Assembly (NCBI GenBank): GCA_036674765.1 | Contig: JARVKI010000020.1 | Location: 248,001 to 312,000 of the forward strand | Length of the DNA: 64,000 nt | Direction of reading: 5' to 3' | DNA from: Seiridium cupressi | Lineage: Eukaryota; Ascomycota; Sordariomycetes; Amphisphaeriales; Sporocadaceae | Shown: in pieces, positions 44,035 through 55,742 of the stretch | Numbering within the stretch: the stretch's first letter is position 1 | How the letters are laid out: the number at the start of each line of letters is the position of its first letter | Position numbers and translations under genes: made by a program | The notes under the pieces: generated by a model | What the model saw: only the letters and a program-made list of their open reading frames with translations | Database searches by the model: none | Told to the model about the DNA's origin: nothing

Positions 44035-44785
44035 TGTGATTGCGTGTGTAACAGTAGTCACTCCCAATGACCTTCAGTTGTCTTTCTCTTCGTGAGGGGA
44101 TTGATTTGTAAAGTATTCAGCGCGGAGCCAAATCGGAAAGACGTGATGATCTGATGAAGCTTGCAGGAACCCAGGAGGCAGTAGAACGAGTGTAATTATT
44201 TGTTGCGCATATATGCAGGGTTGCATGCACTTATGATACCGACGCCACGAAGGACGAGAGCAAGAAAAAAAAAAATTTGGGGTAGTCACATTTCCAGGGT
44301 CCAAACTCTACCGTGGTTAGCGAAGTCGCTCAACTGTTGCATTCTATGACAAGGTACGTTCTTGGGCGAGTTCAAATGCCGAGCGACCAGTCGCGAGATG
44401 GCATTGAGTTTGCTTGGACTAAGTAGTGCATCTTAGCGATGTACATGACGTTACTTGGTATTCATGACGCATAGCCGCTGCCCGATGTCGGTTTAAAAAC
44501 AGTCGTTCCGCCAAAGGATGGCCTAACACGCATAGACCGACACAATCCGAGCCAGTCATAATTGACACTGTTACCCCAAAATCCTTCTGAGCGTGGGTTG
44601 CGGCACTTGTTTGATTTCTCTCAGATTCTATAGGCGGCCGCGGCTGTCATCTACATGGGCCTAGCCAGACTAGTTGAGCAACCTTGAGTGATCCCATCAA
44701 GCGCAACCTAGTAGCAAATTTGAACCACTGCCACAGCAATACCTGCTACCTCACCCAAGAACGCCCCCAGCTTCGCATTGTTTTA
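44035..44785. promoter_or_regulatory. Shared divergent promoter of PdxS and PdxT genes
   Basis: 751 bp between the two start codons, with no supported ORF. Snz and Sno genes are divergent and co-regulated in yeast, so this stretch probably coordinates both subunits here. A poly-A tract lies near 44263-44273. No specific element is called. Confidence 0.6.
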
Positions 44786-45646
44786 ATGATGGTCTTGACC
44801 GTCGGCGTTTTGGCGCTCCAGGGAGGGTTTTCCGAGCATTTGGTATCATTGAGACGGGCAGCGACGCATCTACACCACGATATCAATTGTATAGAGGTCC
44901 GCACCCCGGAACAGCTGTCCACGTGTGATGCACTCATCGTGCCCGGTGGTGAGAGCACAACCCTCTCTCTCGTCGCCCAGCAATCTGGCTTGTTACGGCC
45001 CTTGAGGGACTTTGTCAAGTAAGTGCCCGAAGCATATTGTTCTATCTGGGCTACAGATTAACGCTCCTGAACCAGGACCAAGAAGAAACCAACGTGGGGC
45101 ACCTGTGCAGGACTCATATTCCTATCCGAAGAAGCAAGCGCTACGAAAAGAGGTGGACAGGAGCTCGTCGGAGGGCTTGATGTGAGAGTGCATAGAAACC
45201 ATTTCGGGAGGCAAAAGGAAAGCTTTGTGACCGACCTGGACTTGGCTTTCCTCAAGGACTCCTCAGCGTCGGACAAATCCTCTCCTTTTCCTGCCGTCTT
45301 TATCCGCGCACCAGTAGTCGACAAGCTTTTGACCGACGAAGTGGAGGACAAGTCTGCCCAAAGTCAAAGTATTGGAAATGAGGAGCTTCCATCACCCGCG
45401 ATACAGCGCTCACAGGTCGGCAAAGCTCCGGTTGAGGTACTTGCAGTTCTTCCTGGCCGACATGCCTCGAATGAGGCTGCGCTGGCTGGTACTGACGCAC
45501 TGGTTTCTCCTAAGGGAGACGGCGACATCATTGCATTGCGACAAGCAAATGTGTTTGGGACCAGTTTCCATCCCGAACTAACAGACGACGTAAGGATACA
45601 CATTTGGTGGTTGCAGCAAGTCCTGCAAGCTACAACGCCGAATTGA
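44786..45646 (+). CDS. PLP synthase glutaminase subunit PdxT/Pdx2 (Sno type)
   Basis: Two exons, 44786-45018 and 45076-45646, intron 57 nt, 267 residues. This class I glutamine amidotransferase supplies ammonia to PdxS. The glutaminase triad is complete: Cys88 in Gly-Thr-Cys-Ala-Gly, His243 and Glu245 in Phe-His-Pro-Glu-Leu. Leu-Ala-Leu-Gln-Gly, Pro-Gly-Gly-Glu-Ser-Thr and Arg-Asn-His-Phe-Gly-Arg-Gln are further family motifs. It is longer than bacterial PdxT (about 190-200 aa) because of insertions between the Gly-Arg-Gln motif and the end, as in other filamentous fungi. Two adjacent ATGs (44786, 44789) begin the protein. Confidence 0.95.
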
Positions 45647-46081
45647 TAGAATCAAGATCTCGATAAATTGGGCAACACAAACACCTGGTCTGAATTCGTT
45701 AAGTAGCTTTGCTGAGCCTATACACGAAGTCCCAAGTTTCGCGCAGGACCGGGTCTAGAAACGAAGCAGCATTCTGAACAGTACTCGCTTCAGAACCCAT
45801 AACTGCGCATAGTTAAAATATTCTTCACATGGATCTTCGCCCATCAACTGGTTACTCAGACTAGGTCTAGAACAAGGATAATTGTTCCGAGCCGTCTAGG
45901 TAGGTCGCTTATTATTCAGATTTTGTGAGCTGAAGAGATGTTGGTTGTAATCTTCCAGCTCAGTGCTCTATATACGTTCATGCCCCTTCGCCGTTTAGCT
46001 ACTTCTTCATCACCCCCTTGTCGTTTGGTTGTACTAGAACGCCACCCGATTCGTCCCGAGTTGCTTGATCTATGGGTCTTG
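45647..46081. other. Convergent 3' intergenic region
   Basis: 435 bp between the PdxT stop and the last exon of the minus-strand MFS gene. No gene or element seen. Confidence 0.35.
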
Positions 46082-47922
46082 CTATTCTTGTCCGGGAGTC
46101 TCAGGTTCGGTGTCTTCATCATCTGTTTCAATTGTACTGCCTTTTGGTGGGATGCTGACGAATACGAGGAGGAGGACGGCGAGCACAGCGGCGCCCTGAT
46201 ACTTGTTAGCAAAACCACGCTCCCAATTTATTGCTTAGTTTCACTTACAGCGTTGATGAAAAACGTCAAATAAGCTTGGCCAATCTCAGCGAGCGCAGAG
46301 TAGATGGATCCAAAAATGCCCACAGTCGCCAGAGCTGCTGAGTAGCCAACGAGGGTTATGGCCTGCAGCGCTTCGGGCCGCTGAGCTGCCGGAACCAATT
46401 CCGTAATAACGCCTTTGCTGGCGGCATCGGATCCGGAGAAGAACGGAAGCAAGGCCCCCGCTAGTCCACCGAAAATTAATTGGAGATCTCACTAAACAGA
46501 GGGTTCCAAACTCACCCAAAAATATATGCCACTTTTGACTCGCAAATCCAATACAACCAGTGACAAGGGCATCACCCAACATGCTCCATCTCAGATACCA
46601 CAAGTCAAAGGCGGCACCGGCATCCTCATCAACCGGCCTGGGTATGCCCGCGGGCTCTGCTGCCTCTGCTTCTGGCAGCGCTTCGATGGGGCCGAGATCA
46701 CGCGCCTCGGTCGGTGTTGCTTCTATCAGGGTGGCACCACCCCGGTCGGCGGCCTCCTTTGATCTCGCAAACCATCTCCGGCCCCATTTGATAATGTAAG
46801 GGAAGACGAACATCAGATAAATACCCCTAACAGTGAATGACATGAACATAAAGGCACTGTTCAGCGTCGGCGTAAAGCTAAGCACGGTGATAGAGTACAT
46901 CTGTGTCAAAACTGGAGCATAGCCAATAGCCAGTCCAGCGACAAAGCCTCCGAAGGCAAGGAGTGACAAGCCATAGTATCTAAAAGTCCTGCCATCCTGG
47001 AGTCGCAGGGTTTGCGGGCCGAGAACACCGAGGAACGAGGAGCTTTTCTTGGACTTTGAGTCTTTCTTATCCGCACCGCCCATTGTCTTTGGGTCGATGT
47101 ACGGAACGAAAAACAGGCAATATAAGCAGCAAAGTGCAAGGAGTACAGCAGTGATCTCGAAGGGCCGTCGTATGATGGTTGCTTCTCCAACGATTCCACC
47201 AAGCAAGAATCCCAGTGCCGTCCCGAACATGGCCGCGCCCTGAAGCTTTCCAAACGAAGCGGTTCTCTTAGATGCCTCCACAAGCTCGGCGACGGACGTA
47301 TTCAGTGTCAGCAGATATCCAGCTGGTCCTCCCACAATTGCAAGGATCTGGCTACACTGCATCAAGATGATACCCGTCTTTGCACCAACTCCTACGCCAA
47401 CGGCTTGCATGCTCACGCGAAGGACGGGAAAGAAGGTATTGACTACCAGAGCAAAATGCGGTCCACGAGACTTAATCAACATTCCAGTGATGGTCAAATT
47501 GAGGATGCCGCACACAATAGTCGACATACCAAGGATCATCATCTGCCTTGTGGTGGCAGCGTCGATCGCCGGCTTGCTGCACCGATCCCCAGCGCCAGTG
47601 TATGGCTCGGCATGCTTGTAGTATTCCTCGCATGCCATTTTACGGAAGGCATAGATGATCCTATACGCCAGTTAGCTCTGCACGTCATCGGCTCGACAGA
47701 AAAAAGCACGCCGTACGGAACCTGTGTAAAACACAATGCCGTCGTGATGATGAAGCCTGCGATCAGAAGCCGCAGCTCTGGCGTCGCAATGCGTTGCCAG
47801 CGGCCCACGAGCTTACTCTCGCCTGCGGGCGCTCCATCTGACCGCGCGTTGCCATTGGTATGGCCATTGCCCAGGAGCGGTGATGTTTCGTGCACCGTGG
47901 TGTTATTCGATGTTTGCGCCAT
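46082..47922 (-). CDS. MFS transporter, substrate unknown
   Basis: Four exons: 47922-47717, 47660-46516, 46460-46249 and 46195-46082; introns 56, 55 and 53 nt; 558 residues. The N-terminal tail carries Ser-Pro-Leu-Leu, a dileucine-type signal found in several vacuolar or endosomal carriers. About twelve membrane helices follow, with Lys-Ser-Arg-Gly-Pro-His-Phe in the TM2-3 loop, Gly-Ala-Ala-Met-Phe-Gly-Thr-Ala-Leu-Gly-Phe-Leu-Leu-Gly-Gly in TM5, a long charged central loop, and an acidic C-terminal tail rich in Glu, Asp, Pro and Thr. This resembles the fungal MFS group related to proton-coupled SLC46-type carriers, but the subfamily is not certain. The substrate cannot be inferred. It is convergent with the PdxT gene. 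Confidence 0.87.
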
Positions 47923-50104
47923 CTCCGCTTTGACGGTCCCCGGGGCTTTGCAAGTTGCGAAACAGTCAAAGAAGCTTCCCGCCTTGCGATAAGGTGAGAG
48001 GAGGGAAGCGAATCGAATTGCGCAGGCGGGTCGCGAAGGATCAACGAACCATTGAATCTTCGGGGTCCTTGTCCTTTAGGTGAAGGTGCAGTTTCCCCCC
48101 TGTCACGAGCCCCGCCGTGTTTCGGTACAGTTAACCGTTCCTACCCAGTAGATGTGCGTAAGCCGACATACGCCTAGTCACTTTCCGGCGTCCCTATTGG
48201 CCTTTCTCACGATGGACGAGATATCTCTGCATAGGTAATCGAACCAAAAAGCAATTGCAGCTTCAGGGTCTTCCCGTCTCGTCCTGATGTACCCCGCATT
48301 TCCGGGTTTCGCTTACCATCTTCGCTCTACCAAACCACAATCGTAATGGAGCAACTAGGAAGGCTTAAGCCTCATCGGCGAGGAAGTTTTCGAGACTATA
48401 TTACTGCTGTAAGGAGAGATGATACTGTATCTTCATTTAAATTTGTGCTCAGATTCTGTTACTCGTAATAGGGGCAGCTGTCTAGCTCATGCTGGCTTCC
48501 GATATTTGGGTACACGATACGCGCTTCCGTGCAATGGTTGGCAATAAGGTCTGCCGCACTGCAGTAGAAGAGGCTAGTATGTATGCATTACCCTATGTAC
48601 GTTTAGTGGATCAATATTTTCTACTATCATAAATCGAGCGCTATTTGAACCGCTGCTCTAAAGGTAAAATGCGGCCTGTCATTGGTTGTCACACCACCGG
48701 CACCTTGCATTTAGTATATGTTTACCGTCAGAAGCTTCACTCACGATCGTCCATGAAACTCAATCCAGTCATATCGGGCTAGCTTGCCCCATCAACTGCT
48801 ATTATCACTTCAAGGTAGAATAGCCCACTAGCCCCGGCTGCTCGGGCTGGTAGATCATTAGATACTCAGACTTCACTGAGGTATATTGTAAAAGATTAAA
48901 TTGGTACCCTTTCAGTGATTCGAGCTCGTCCTGACCGACAGTAATATGCCCGTCTTGACAGCAAGCGTATTGAAGATATCGCTCAAGAAAACAGTGTTTG
49001 AAGATAATTGTCCCAGCGAAAGACCGCTTAACAAAATTCCCTTAACTATCTGTAAGATTCAGTAGAAAGGTAATGCCTACACTAGGGCCCAATCATCCTT
49101 GGCTATGACTGAGTTTGGACATTGTTTATCTAGTAGATGTGTTAGGTCTGAAGCGTCTGGGTATTTGGTGAATCTTTAATATAACCGCTGGCAAAGCTAG
49201 TCCAGCCCGTTGGGGATGGTATACCAATGGAGATCTTGCCAGCGATAGTATCAGAGGCATTAATTCCCTGACTTATTCATATCATGTCTGGGTTCATCGT
49301 TTTAGCATGCCGTTGTGGATGTACCTAGTTCATACATGGTGCTGCGTATAGCCTCACACTCATTTGATACTCCTGCTAACTAGACTAGTTGTATTGACAT
49401 CGAGTCATTCAGACGCGGAACTGTGCTGCATCTGGATAGGGATAACTGCTACTCCTTTCACAAAGTGCTTTTCAACATTCCGTCCACGAATGCCATCCCG
49501 CGCCGCCCGCGAGAAGCAATGGCGTCAGCGTGATCTTCAATCGTTTATGGCGGCGGCGTTCAACGCTGATTGGGTGGGCATCTAACAAACACCGCTAAAA
49601 TGTCGTGATCAATGCTGACGCTCCAACCAAGTCGCCCCATCCCTGTCACGCCTCACTGGGATGGCGGTATCGCTTCAGATATTAATCCAACTACAGAGCG
49701 CCATTGGAGCGCAGCTATGTAACAACCCGCACACATGTCCATTAGCCCACGAATTGGGAAAGTTTAGCGACCCGCAGCCCGTCAACATCTATACCCGTGT
49801 GATCTAGCAATCCACCTGGTTGGGACGCCGGGCAATCCTCAGATGCAGGAGTAGGAAGCACGCCCAAGCACGTCATAGCTTGCTATCCCGCGCACGCGAG
49901 TCGAACATATCAACGACTCCTCCCCCGGCCCTGAAAGCATGGACCATGCCAACCGCAGTGCCCTTCCAGGAGTCAGGAGGAGTAAGTTCTCGAGCGCCGG
50001 GATTGCAAGCGGACAACAGCTCTGGGCTTGAGCTTTCTGACTTGCACGTCGGCGTTGACGCTACGAGGTCCCGTCTGCGCGGGTCGCTTCGGCTGAGCAC
50101 CAAG
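47923..50104. other. Long gene-poor region
   Basis: About 2.2 kb between two divergent MFS genes. Apart from promoters at each end, all six frames are broken by stops and no family feature is visible; 48.3-49.4 kb is relatively A/T-rich. It may contain decayed mobile DNA, but no terminal repeats were recognised. Confidence 0.4.
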
Positions 50105-52049
50105 ATGTCGTACCAGCCACTTTCACCCAATGACCCCGAGGAGCACAAGAGTTATGGGTCAACGGACTCCTCGCCGTCCGACAGCCCTACAGCGCTGCTG
50201 ATTGAGCCGGTGATTCTGGAGGACTTTGAGAAGCCAGAGACTAGTAACCCGTTTTTGGATGCAGAGACGGCAGCGTATTGGAAGAATGTCTATGACGGCT
50301 GCGAGTATGAGTGCCGCCATGTTTTCGACCCGGCCTTGACGTGGTCCAAGAAAGAGGAGCAGGACTTGGTACGGAAGTTGGATTGGAAGGTTTGCCTTTG
50401 GGCAGTACGTTTGAACGAAACCTGTAATCAAGAGAGAGGATGTGACGACTAATGCTTAAAATCAGTGTGTCATGTTCTTCGGCCTCCAAGTGGACCGAAA
50501 TAATTTGAGCCAAGCAGTATCGGATAACATGCTAGACGATCTGGGATTGACTACGGATGGTAAGACAACACTGAGCCCCTTCAGTTGGGCAGGCTACTTA
50601 CGACTACTCAGACTATAACTACGGCAACTCGGTCTTCCTGGTATCATTCTTGTTAGCCGAACTACCGTCCCAACTCATTTCAAAAGCTTTGGGTCCAGAT
50701 CGATGGATACCCATGCAGATGGTCTTGTGGTCATTCGCGGCGATATCCCAATGTTCGATCACTGGCCGCAGCACTTTTCTGCTTACACGGAGCTTGCTTG
50801 GGTTTCTAGAGGTAAGTGTCTTGACCTCAACACTGTTCTCAGATTGTGCTCTTCTGACTCGACTTAGGGCGGCTTCATACCTGACCTGGTCCTGTGGCTT
50901 TCCTACTTCTATACGTCGCGAGAGCTACCTATCCGGCTATCTTATTTCTGGACCACCCTCTCGGTGACGGGCATCCTAACTTCTCTACTCGCATCTGTGC
51001 TATTGCGTATGCGTGGTGTCGCAGGATGGGAAGGTTGGCGCTGGCTGTTCCTGGTGGAGGGCTTTATCACGCTGCTTGTGGGTGTGCTCTCATTCTTCCG
51101 CATGCCCGCCTCCGCCGTGCAGACGAAAACGTGGTTTCGTCCGAAAGGCTGGTTCACCGATAGAGAAGAGGCGATTGTGGTCAACAGGGTGTTACGGGAC
51201 GATCCAAGCAAAGGCGACATGCATAACCGGGAAGCTCTGACGCCGAAACGGTTGTGGGAGGCACTTAAGGATTACGATCTGTGGCCGCTGTACGTCATCG
51301 GGCTGGTCGCATACATACCACAGAGTCCGCCGAAGACGTATGTCACGTTGATTTTGAGAGGCTTGGGGTTCAGCGTGCTGGAAACAAACTTGATGACAAT
51401 TCCTGCGGTGCGTTGTGTCGCTTCCGATCTAGAGGATCTGACTGACGTGAACACAGGAAATTATGCACATTTTCAATCTAATTGTCCTTACGCGAGTCTC
51501 CGAGTGGCTGAATGAGAGGGCTCTCGTAGCGATTTTACAGCCGTTATGGACATTGCCTTGCATCTTTGCATTGAGATTCTGGGACGGCACGTTTGAGAAT
51601 GCATGGGGAAGTTACGCATTGGTCATGGTTCTGCTGTCGTACCCCTACTGCCGTAGGTCATATTTTTCCCTCGTCATGCTAGAGCAAGATTCTCACGATA
51701 CTTGAAAGATGCCATCCTCGTAGGCTGGAGTTCCAAGAACTCCAACAACGTCGGCACCCGGACCGTCTCTGCCGCACTATACAACATGTCCGTGCAGACA
51801 GGCTCAGTCTTCTCTGCCTATGTCTATCGAGACAACGACAAGCCGCTCTACCGGCGGGGGAACTCAACGCTCCTCTTCATCAACATCGTCTCCATCGTCG
51901 TATTTCTCTTGACGAAGGCCTATTACATTTACCGCAATCAGCAGAAGGAAAGAGACTGGAACGCTCTGACCGAGGACGAAAAAGTCGAGTATCGGAAGAT
52001 GACAAATATTCAGGGAAGCCGCAGGTTGGATTTCAGGTTCGCGCACTGA
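50105..52049 (+). CDS. MFS transporter, Dal5/anion:cation symporter type (vitamin/pantothenate-like)
   Basis: Six exons from the chosen ATG: 50105-50404, 50466-50559, 50612-50811, 50868-51407, 51457-51652 and 51709-52049; introns 49-61 nt; 556 residues. An in-frame ATG at 49946 would add 53 residues. The ~95-residue N-terminal tail precedes TM1 ([14 protein letters not shown]). [20 protein letters not shown] and Leu-Glu-Gly-Gly-Phe-Ile-Pro-Asp are signatures of the fungal allantoate/vitamin permease family. The last exon has the typical [14 protein letters not shown] segment and Arg-Asn-Gln-Gln-Lys-Glu tail. Substrate unknown. Confidence 0.9.
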
Positions 52050-52577
52050 GCCGTGGGTTCCCGCCAAGTCCGAGGAAGTCTGAGGAGAAGGGGATACAAA
52101 AGAAATGCGAAGTCGTGGAGCATAGAGCGGTACAGGATAGACATAGAACCCAAAGCAGACCAAATTAAGCACCCTTGTATGGCAGCTACTAGAGCATAGT
52201 TCGCCGGGACAGAGAGTTTCGGGGATTAAGCTGCTCAAATAGACCCATAGATGCTAGGATAGAAATCATCGAGACGATGAGCCCAAAGACGAGAACAAAA
52301 ATATCGCCAGTATATATGCGTCAAGTACTTGTATGAGCGGATTAGCTATGCTTTACAATGTCTGACTACTCGAATTTAATTTGGCACACAATCAGTAGGG
52401 CTTGTGGCTATATTCAGTATGCGCTTTGCGCAATGTACTTGGAACCATAGAGCTCCGACTTCACCTGACATGTCCCCAACGCCAGTTACAAATGCCGTCT
52501 TTTCCGAGCCGGGTATTAACGCCTGATCACTAAACAGCTCAACCAATAGATCCGGTTCTATCTGACCTCCCTGTATC
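52050..52577. other. Convergent 3' intergenic region
   Basis: About 530 bp between the 3' ends of the MFS gene and the nucleoporin gene. A short minus-strand frame at 52376-52624 overlaps the nucleoporin stop in another frame and is not supported. Confidence 0.4.
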
Positions 52578-54203
52578 TCAATATACGCCACTTCGCTGGT
52601 GTTGGCTGGGGATAAAATCCCCAAGCTGTAGACGTGTCATCCCTTCCCGCGCTCCGCCGACATGCTGCGCGACTTCTAAAATGCTCTGTTCAAAATCGCG
52701 CAGCACAGCACCTAGCTCAGCGAGCTGCTCGTCGCTAGGAGATGGCCCTCCATTCTTGGTAGCCATCATTCGTTGCAATTGTTCAATCAAGCTGCCTTGA
52801 ATGCCGTGCATGTGAAGCTCAATCTCGGTCAGATTGTTCTCGTACCGCTTCAATTGCTCATCCATCTCATCGGCAGTCTTTGAAAAGAAGTTGACAATGT
52901 CCTGTCCATCAGACTCGGCATTGGCCGTGGCCCCTGCCTGCGATCTCGACGACCAGAGTCCGGTCGTGTGATATTGCTGTGGGAGCTTGAGGTTGTCGAG
53001 AGCTCGGAAGCTCAAGATGCCATGTTCGCCATCCTGACCATGCAGGGTCTGAACGGACTCGATGGCCTCGGCGTCAGACCGGAGAGCGCTTTGCACACCG
53101 TCGTACTTCATCTGCACGAATTTGACGTCGTTGGGAATATTAGATAGCATTTCGCCGTGGCCAGGCATGAATGCGCTGAGTTCGTTCTTCTGGTTCATAT
53201 AGGATTGTATCTGGTCATCGAGCCAAATGATCTTCTTTTGCAAATCCTCCTGGAGATCGTTGAACCGTGTTGTCCCGCGGACATTCGAAACATCTATCCG
53301 TACACCGGGCACAGTCTGCTGATTGGTCGATTGGCCGAGAGAGCCGCCAAATCCGGCAGTAGATTGTGAGCCCAGAGTTGAGCTAGTAATAACAGGTCCC
53401 ATGATTAGCTTAGCCAAAAGGAACAGCAGAAACGAGATGACTTACAAAGCATTGGTAGGATTTTGCTGGGCTGTCCCACCGAGAATGGACGATCCAAAGG
53501 GTGTAGAGTTCTGGGCCTGCTGGGAAGCTTGCGTGTTCGTGTTGAACATACCACCGGCTTGGTGTTGTGGCTGGGCAGTGTTTGCGGTGTTGGTATTGAA
53601 AAGACCGCCACCAGCTGGTGGTTGAGCATTCTGGTTATTATTTATCTGGCCAAACGGGTTGGACCCCGCCTGCTGTTGTGGCTGCCCTAGGCTTGATCCA
53701 AAGGCATTCGTTCCGCTTGATGGTCCAGCCGCCTGCGTGGGCTGTGACGATGTTGCCGTGTTCAGGGAACCGAAGAGACCACCGGTGCTTGGTGCTGCTG
53801 ACGATGTCGTGCCGAATAGGCCAGGCGCAGTTGAGGGCTGGGTAGTCGAGGCCTGTGATGCTGTACCGAACAAGCCGCCTGCCGGAGGCGCTGCGCTGCT
53901 CGCGTTTCCACTGGGTTTATCATGAGCATTAGCCAAGCTTTCCACGGTTCCTAATCCCGAACTTCTCGCCAACATGGCAACGAATTCCCTCTCCGCTTCG
54001 AAATCATAGTTGTATGCCGCCCCCTCATCGGACTGCCCTCTCTCGGGTCTAGAATAAGGCCCCATGCTGGGGCCTGACGGTAATTCTTTTCACAACAAAA
54101 ACCACAGGGCAATGATACCAGGTAGTAGTACTCACAACAAGTTGGCTGAGGACGTGTTGATACTCAAGCCACCAGGACCGCTGGCAGACCTGGCGAGCGC
54201 CAT
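52578..54203 (-). CDS. nup49: GLFG nucleoporin, Nup49/Nup58-p45-like
   Basis: Three exons: 54203-54136, 53910-53446 and 53382-52578; introns 225 and 63 nt; 445 residues. The first 22 residues join across the long intron to give Asn-Leu-Phe-Gly, which starts a run of Gly-Leu-Phe-Gly, Ala-Phe-Gly, Pro-Phe-Gly and Met-Phe-Asn repeats separated by Gln/Ser/Thr/Asn linkers (to ~residue 180). The C-terminal ~240 residues are coiled coil with Phe-Asn-Asp-Leu-Gln-Glu-Asp-Leu-Gln-Lys-Lys-Ile and Leu-Pro-Gln-Gln-Tyr-His-Thr, the conserved core of the Nsp1-Nup57-Nup49 central channel complex. It lines the nuclear pore and binds transport receptors. The long first intron is supported by a GCTAATG branch site and the FG continuity it creates. 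Confidence 0.88.
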
Positions 54204-54690
54204 TGCGAACGGCGCCTTCTAGTATGACGCAAGGGCTGGAGATACGGTGGCGCGGTGGTGGGTTGACAGCCGAGTGGAATGTCAAGCAAGCGACGTGGGT
54301 GTCTCTGGAATGTCAATGAATATGCTTGCGCTCAGCCTTGTCTCATTATCAGGTATGGAGCTGCCACTTTTTTCTGGAGCAGTCGCGTCGGCCCGCGCAA
54401 TTCGCAGTTCAATGTTGACCAGGGAAAAGAACGGAGCTTGGACCTTTTGGACCCACTGTATGTTGGGGCTGGAGCTGCGCAATGCGTGCCTTGATAACAT
54501 ACCTTAGGCCTGCTACATCATGTACATTGTACTGTCAATGGAATTAGCGTCCTCAGAGCCTCAATTCAGCATCAGCTCCTAACTTAGGCCCCGCTGAGCT
54601 TGCTGAATTCCAGCCTCGCCTTTGACACTACAGACGGTCAGCCTTCTCCGTCGCATTTCCTCGTCGCAACCTACAAAGACAGCCTGCACC
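54204..54690. promoter_or_regulatory. Divergent promoter between nucleoporin and Fip1 genes
   Basis: 487 bp separate the two ATGs. No supported ORF. Both genes serve nuclear mRNA handling or transport, so shared control is possible but not shown. Confidence 0.45.
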
Positions 54691-55742
54691 ATGGATATCG
54701 ACGACGATGATGATTTTTACGCACCCGACGAGCCAGAGACTAGCCAGGCTGCTGCTGCTGCCCCTGTAGCCTCCAATACACCTGCAGCACAGCATGACGA
54801 AGACCTCGAAGAGGGAGAGGAGGAGGACGAGGGAGCGGAAATGGACGAAGAAGACTCGGTATGAAGCCTGCGCAATGAAGCATCCACATTCTAGCTCACA
54901 GTTCTTGTCTAGGATATCGACATCATCACAGAGCGAAAAGACGGCACGAAAGCTCCCCCGCCAGCCCAGTCAAAATACAGTGACATTAGAAACATTCCAC
55001 AGCGGACGACGTCAAGCGACACTGCTGTCAAACCCGCCATCAAGAAGGAAGAGACCAAGAGCATATCTGGTGCGGAACTGCCACCCATATCCACCTCCAA
55101 AATCGATGTCCACGCGATACCAATCCATAAGGGAACCGGCAAGCCGATCACACAAGTGAACATTGATGAAGGTCCGCGCTCCTTGCTGCTAGCTCCCAAT
55201 ACCACTTCGTCCGATACCCTGCTAACCCCTCGGTAGATCTCCCGGAGAACGACAAGCCGTGGCGCAAACCTGGTACCGACGTCAGCGACTATTTCAACTA
55301 CGGCTTTGACGAGTTCACCTGGGCATTGTACGCCGCCAAGCAGGACGGCATCCGTGGAGAGTACAGTTCTGACGCCATGGCCCAAAACAACAAGAAGATG
55401 ATGGAAGAAATGCAAATGATGATGATGGGTGGTATGCCTGGTGGCGGGGCCGGCGGTATGCCGTCAATGCCAGGAATGGATGGCATGCCTCCGGAGATGC
55501 AACAAATGATGCAGCAAATGATGCAATCCGGGATGGACCCCAGTCAGATGGATCCTTCCGCCATGTTTGCGGGAATGCAAGGTGCTGGAGGGAACACGGC
55601 GCAAGGCGGTCAGAATCAGAACTTTGGAGGTGCTCAAGGATTCGGAAATCAGCAAGGCCAAGGATATGGATATGATCAAGGTATGGGTCGCGGCAACTTT
55701 GGAGGTAGTGGACGGGGACGACGAGGCCGTGGGAACTGGTAG
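54691..55742 (+). CDS. fip1: Pre-mRNA polyadenylation factor Fip1
   Basis: Three exons: 54691-54858, 54913-55171 and 55237-55742; introns 54 and 65 nt; 310 residues. The N-terminus is very acidic (Asp/Glu runs), as in yeast and human Fip1, where it contacts poly(A) polymerase. Residues ~143-185 are the Fip1 motif: Lys-Pro-Trp-Arg-Lys-Pro-Gly-Thr-Asp-x-Ser-Asp-Tyr-Phe-Asn-Tyr-Gly-Phe, then Phe-Thr-Trp. A Met/Gln/Gly/Pro-rich segment follows, and the end is Gly/Arg-rich (RGG type). Fip1 is a subunit of the cleavage and polyadenylation factor that tethers poly(A) polymerase. The second donor (GTCCGC) is weak, but the join is required to build the Fip1 motif. Confidence 0.95.
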
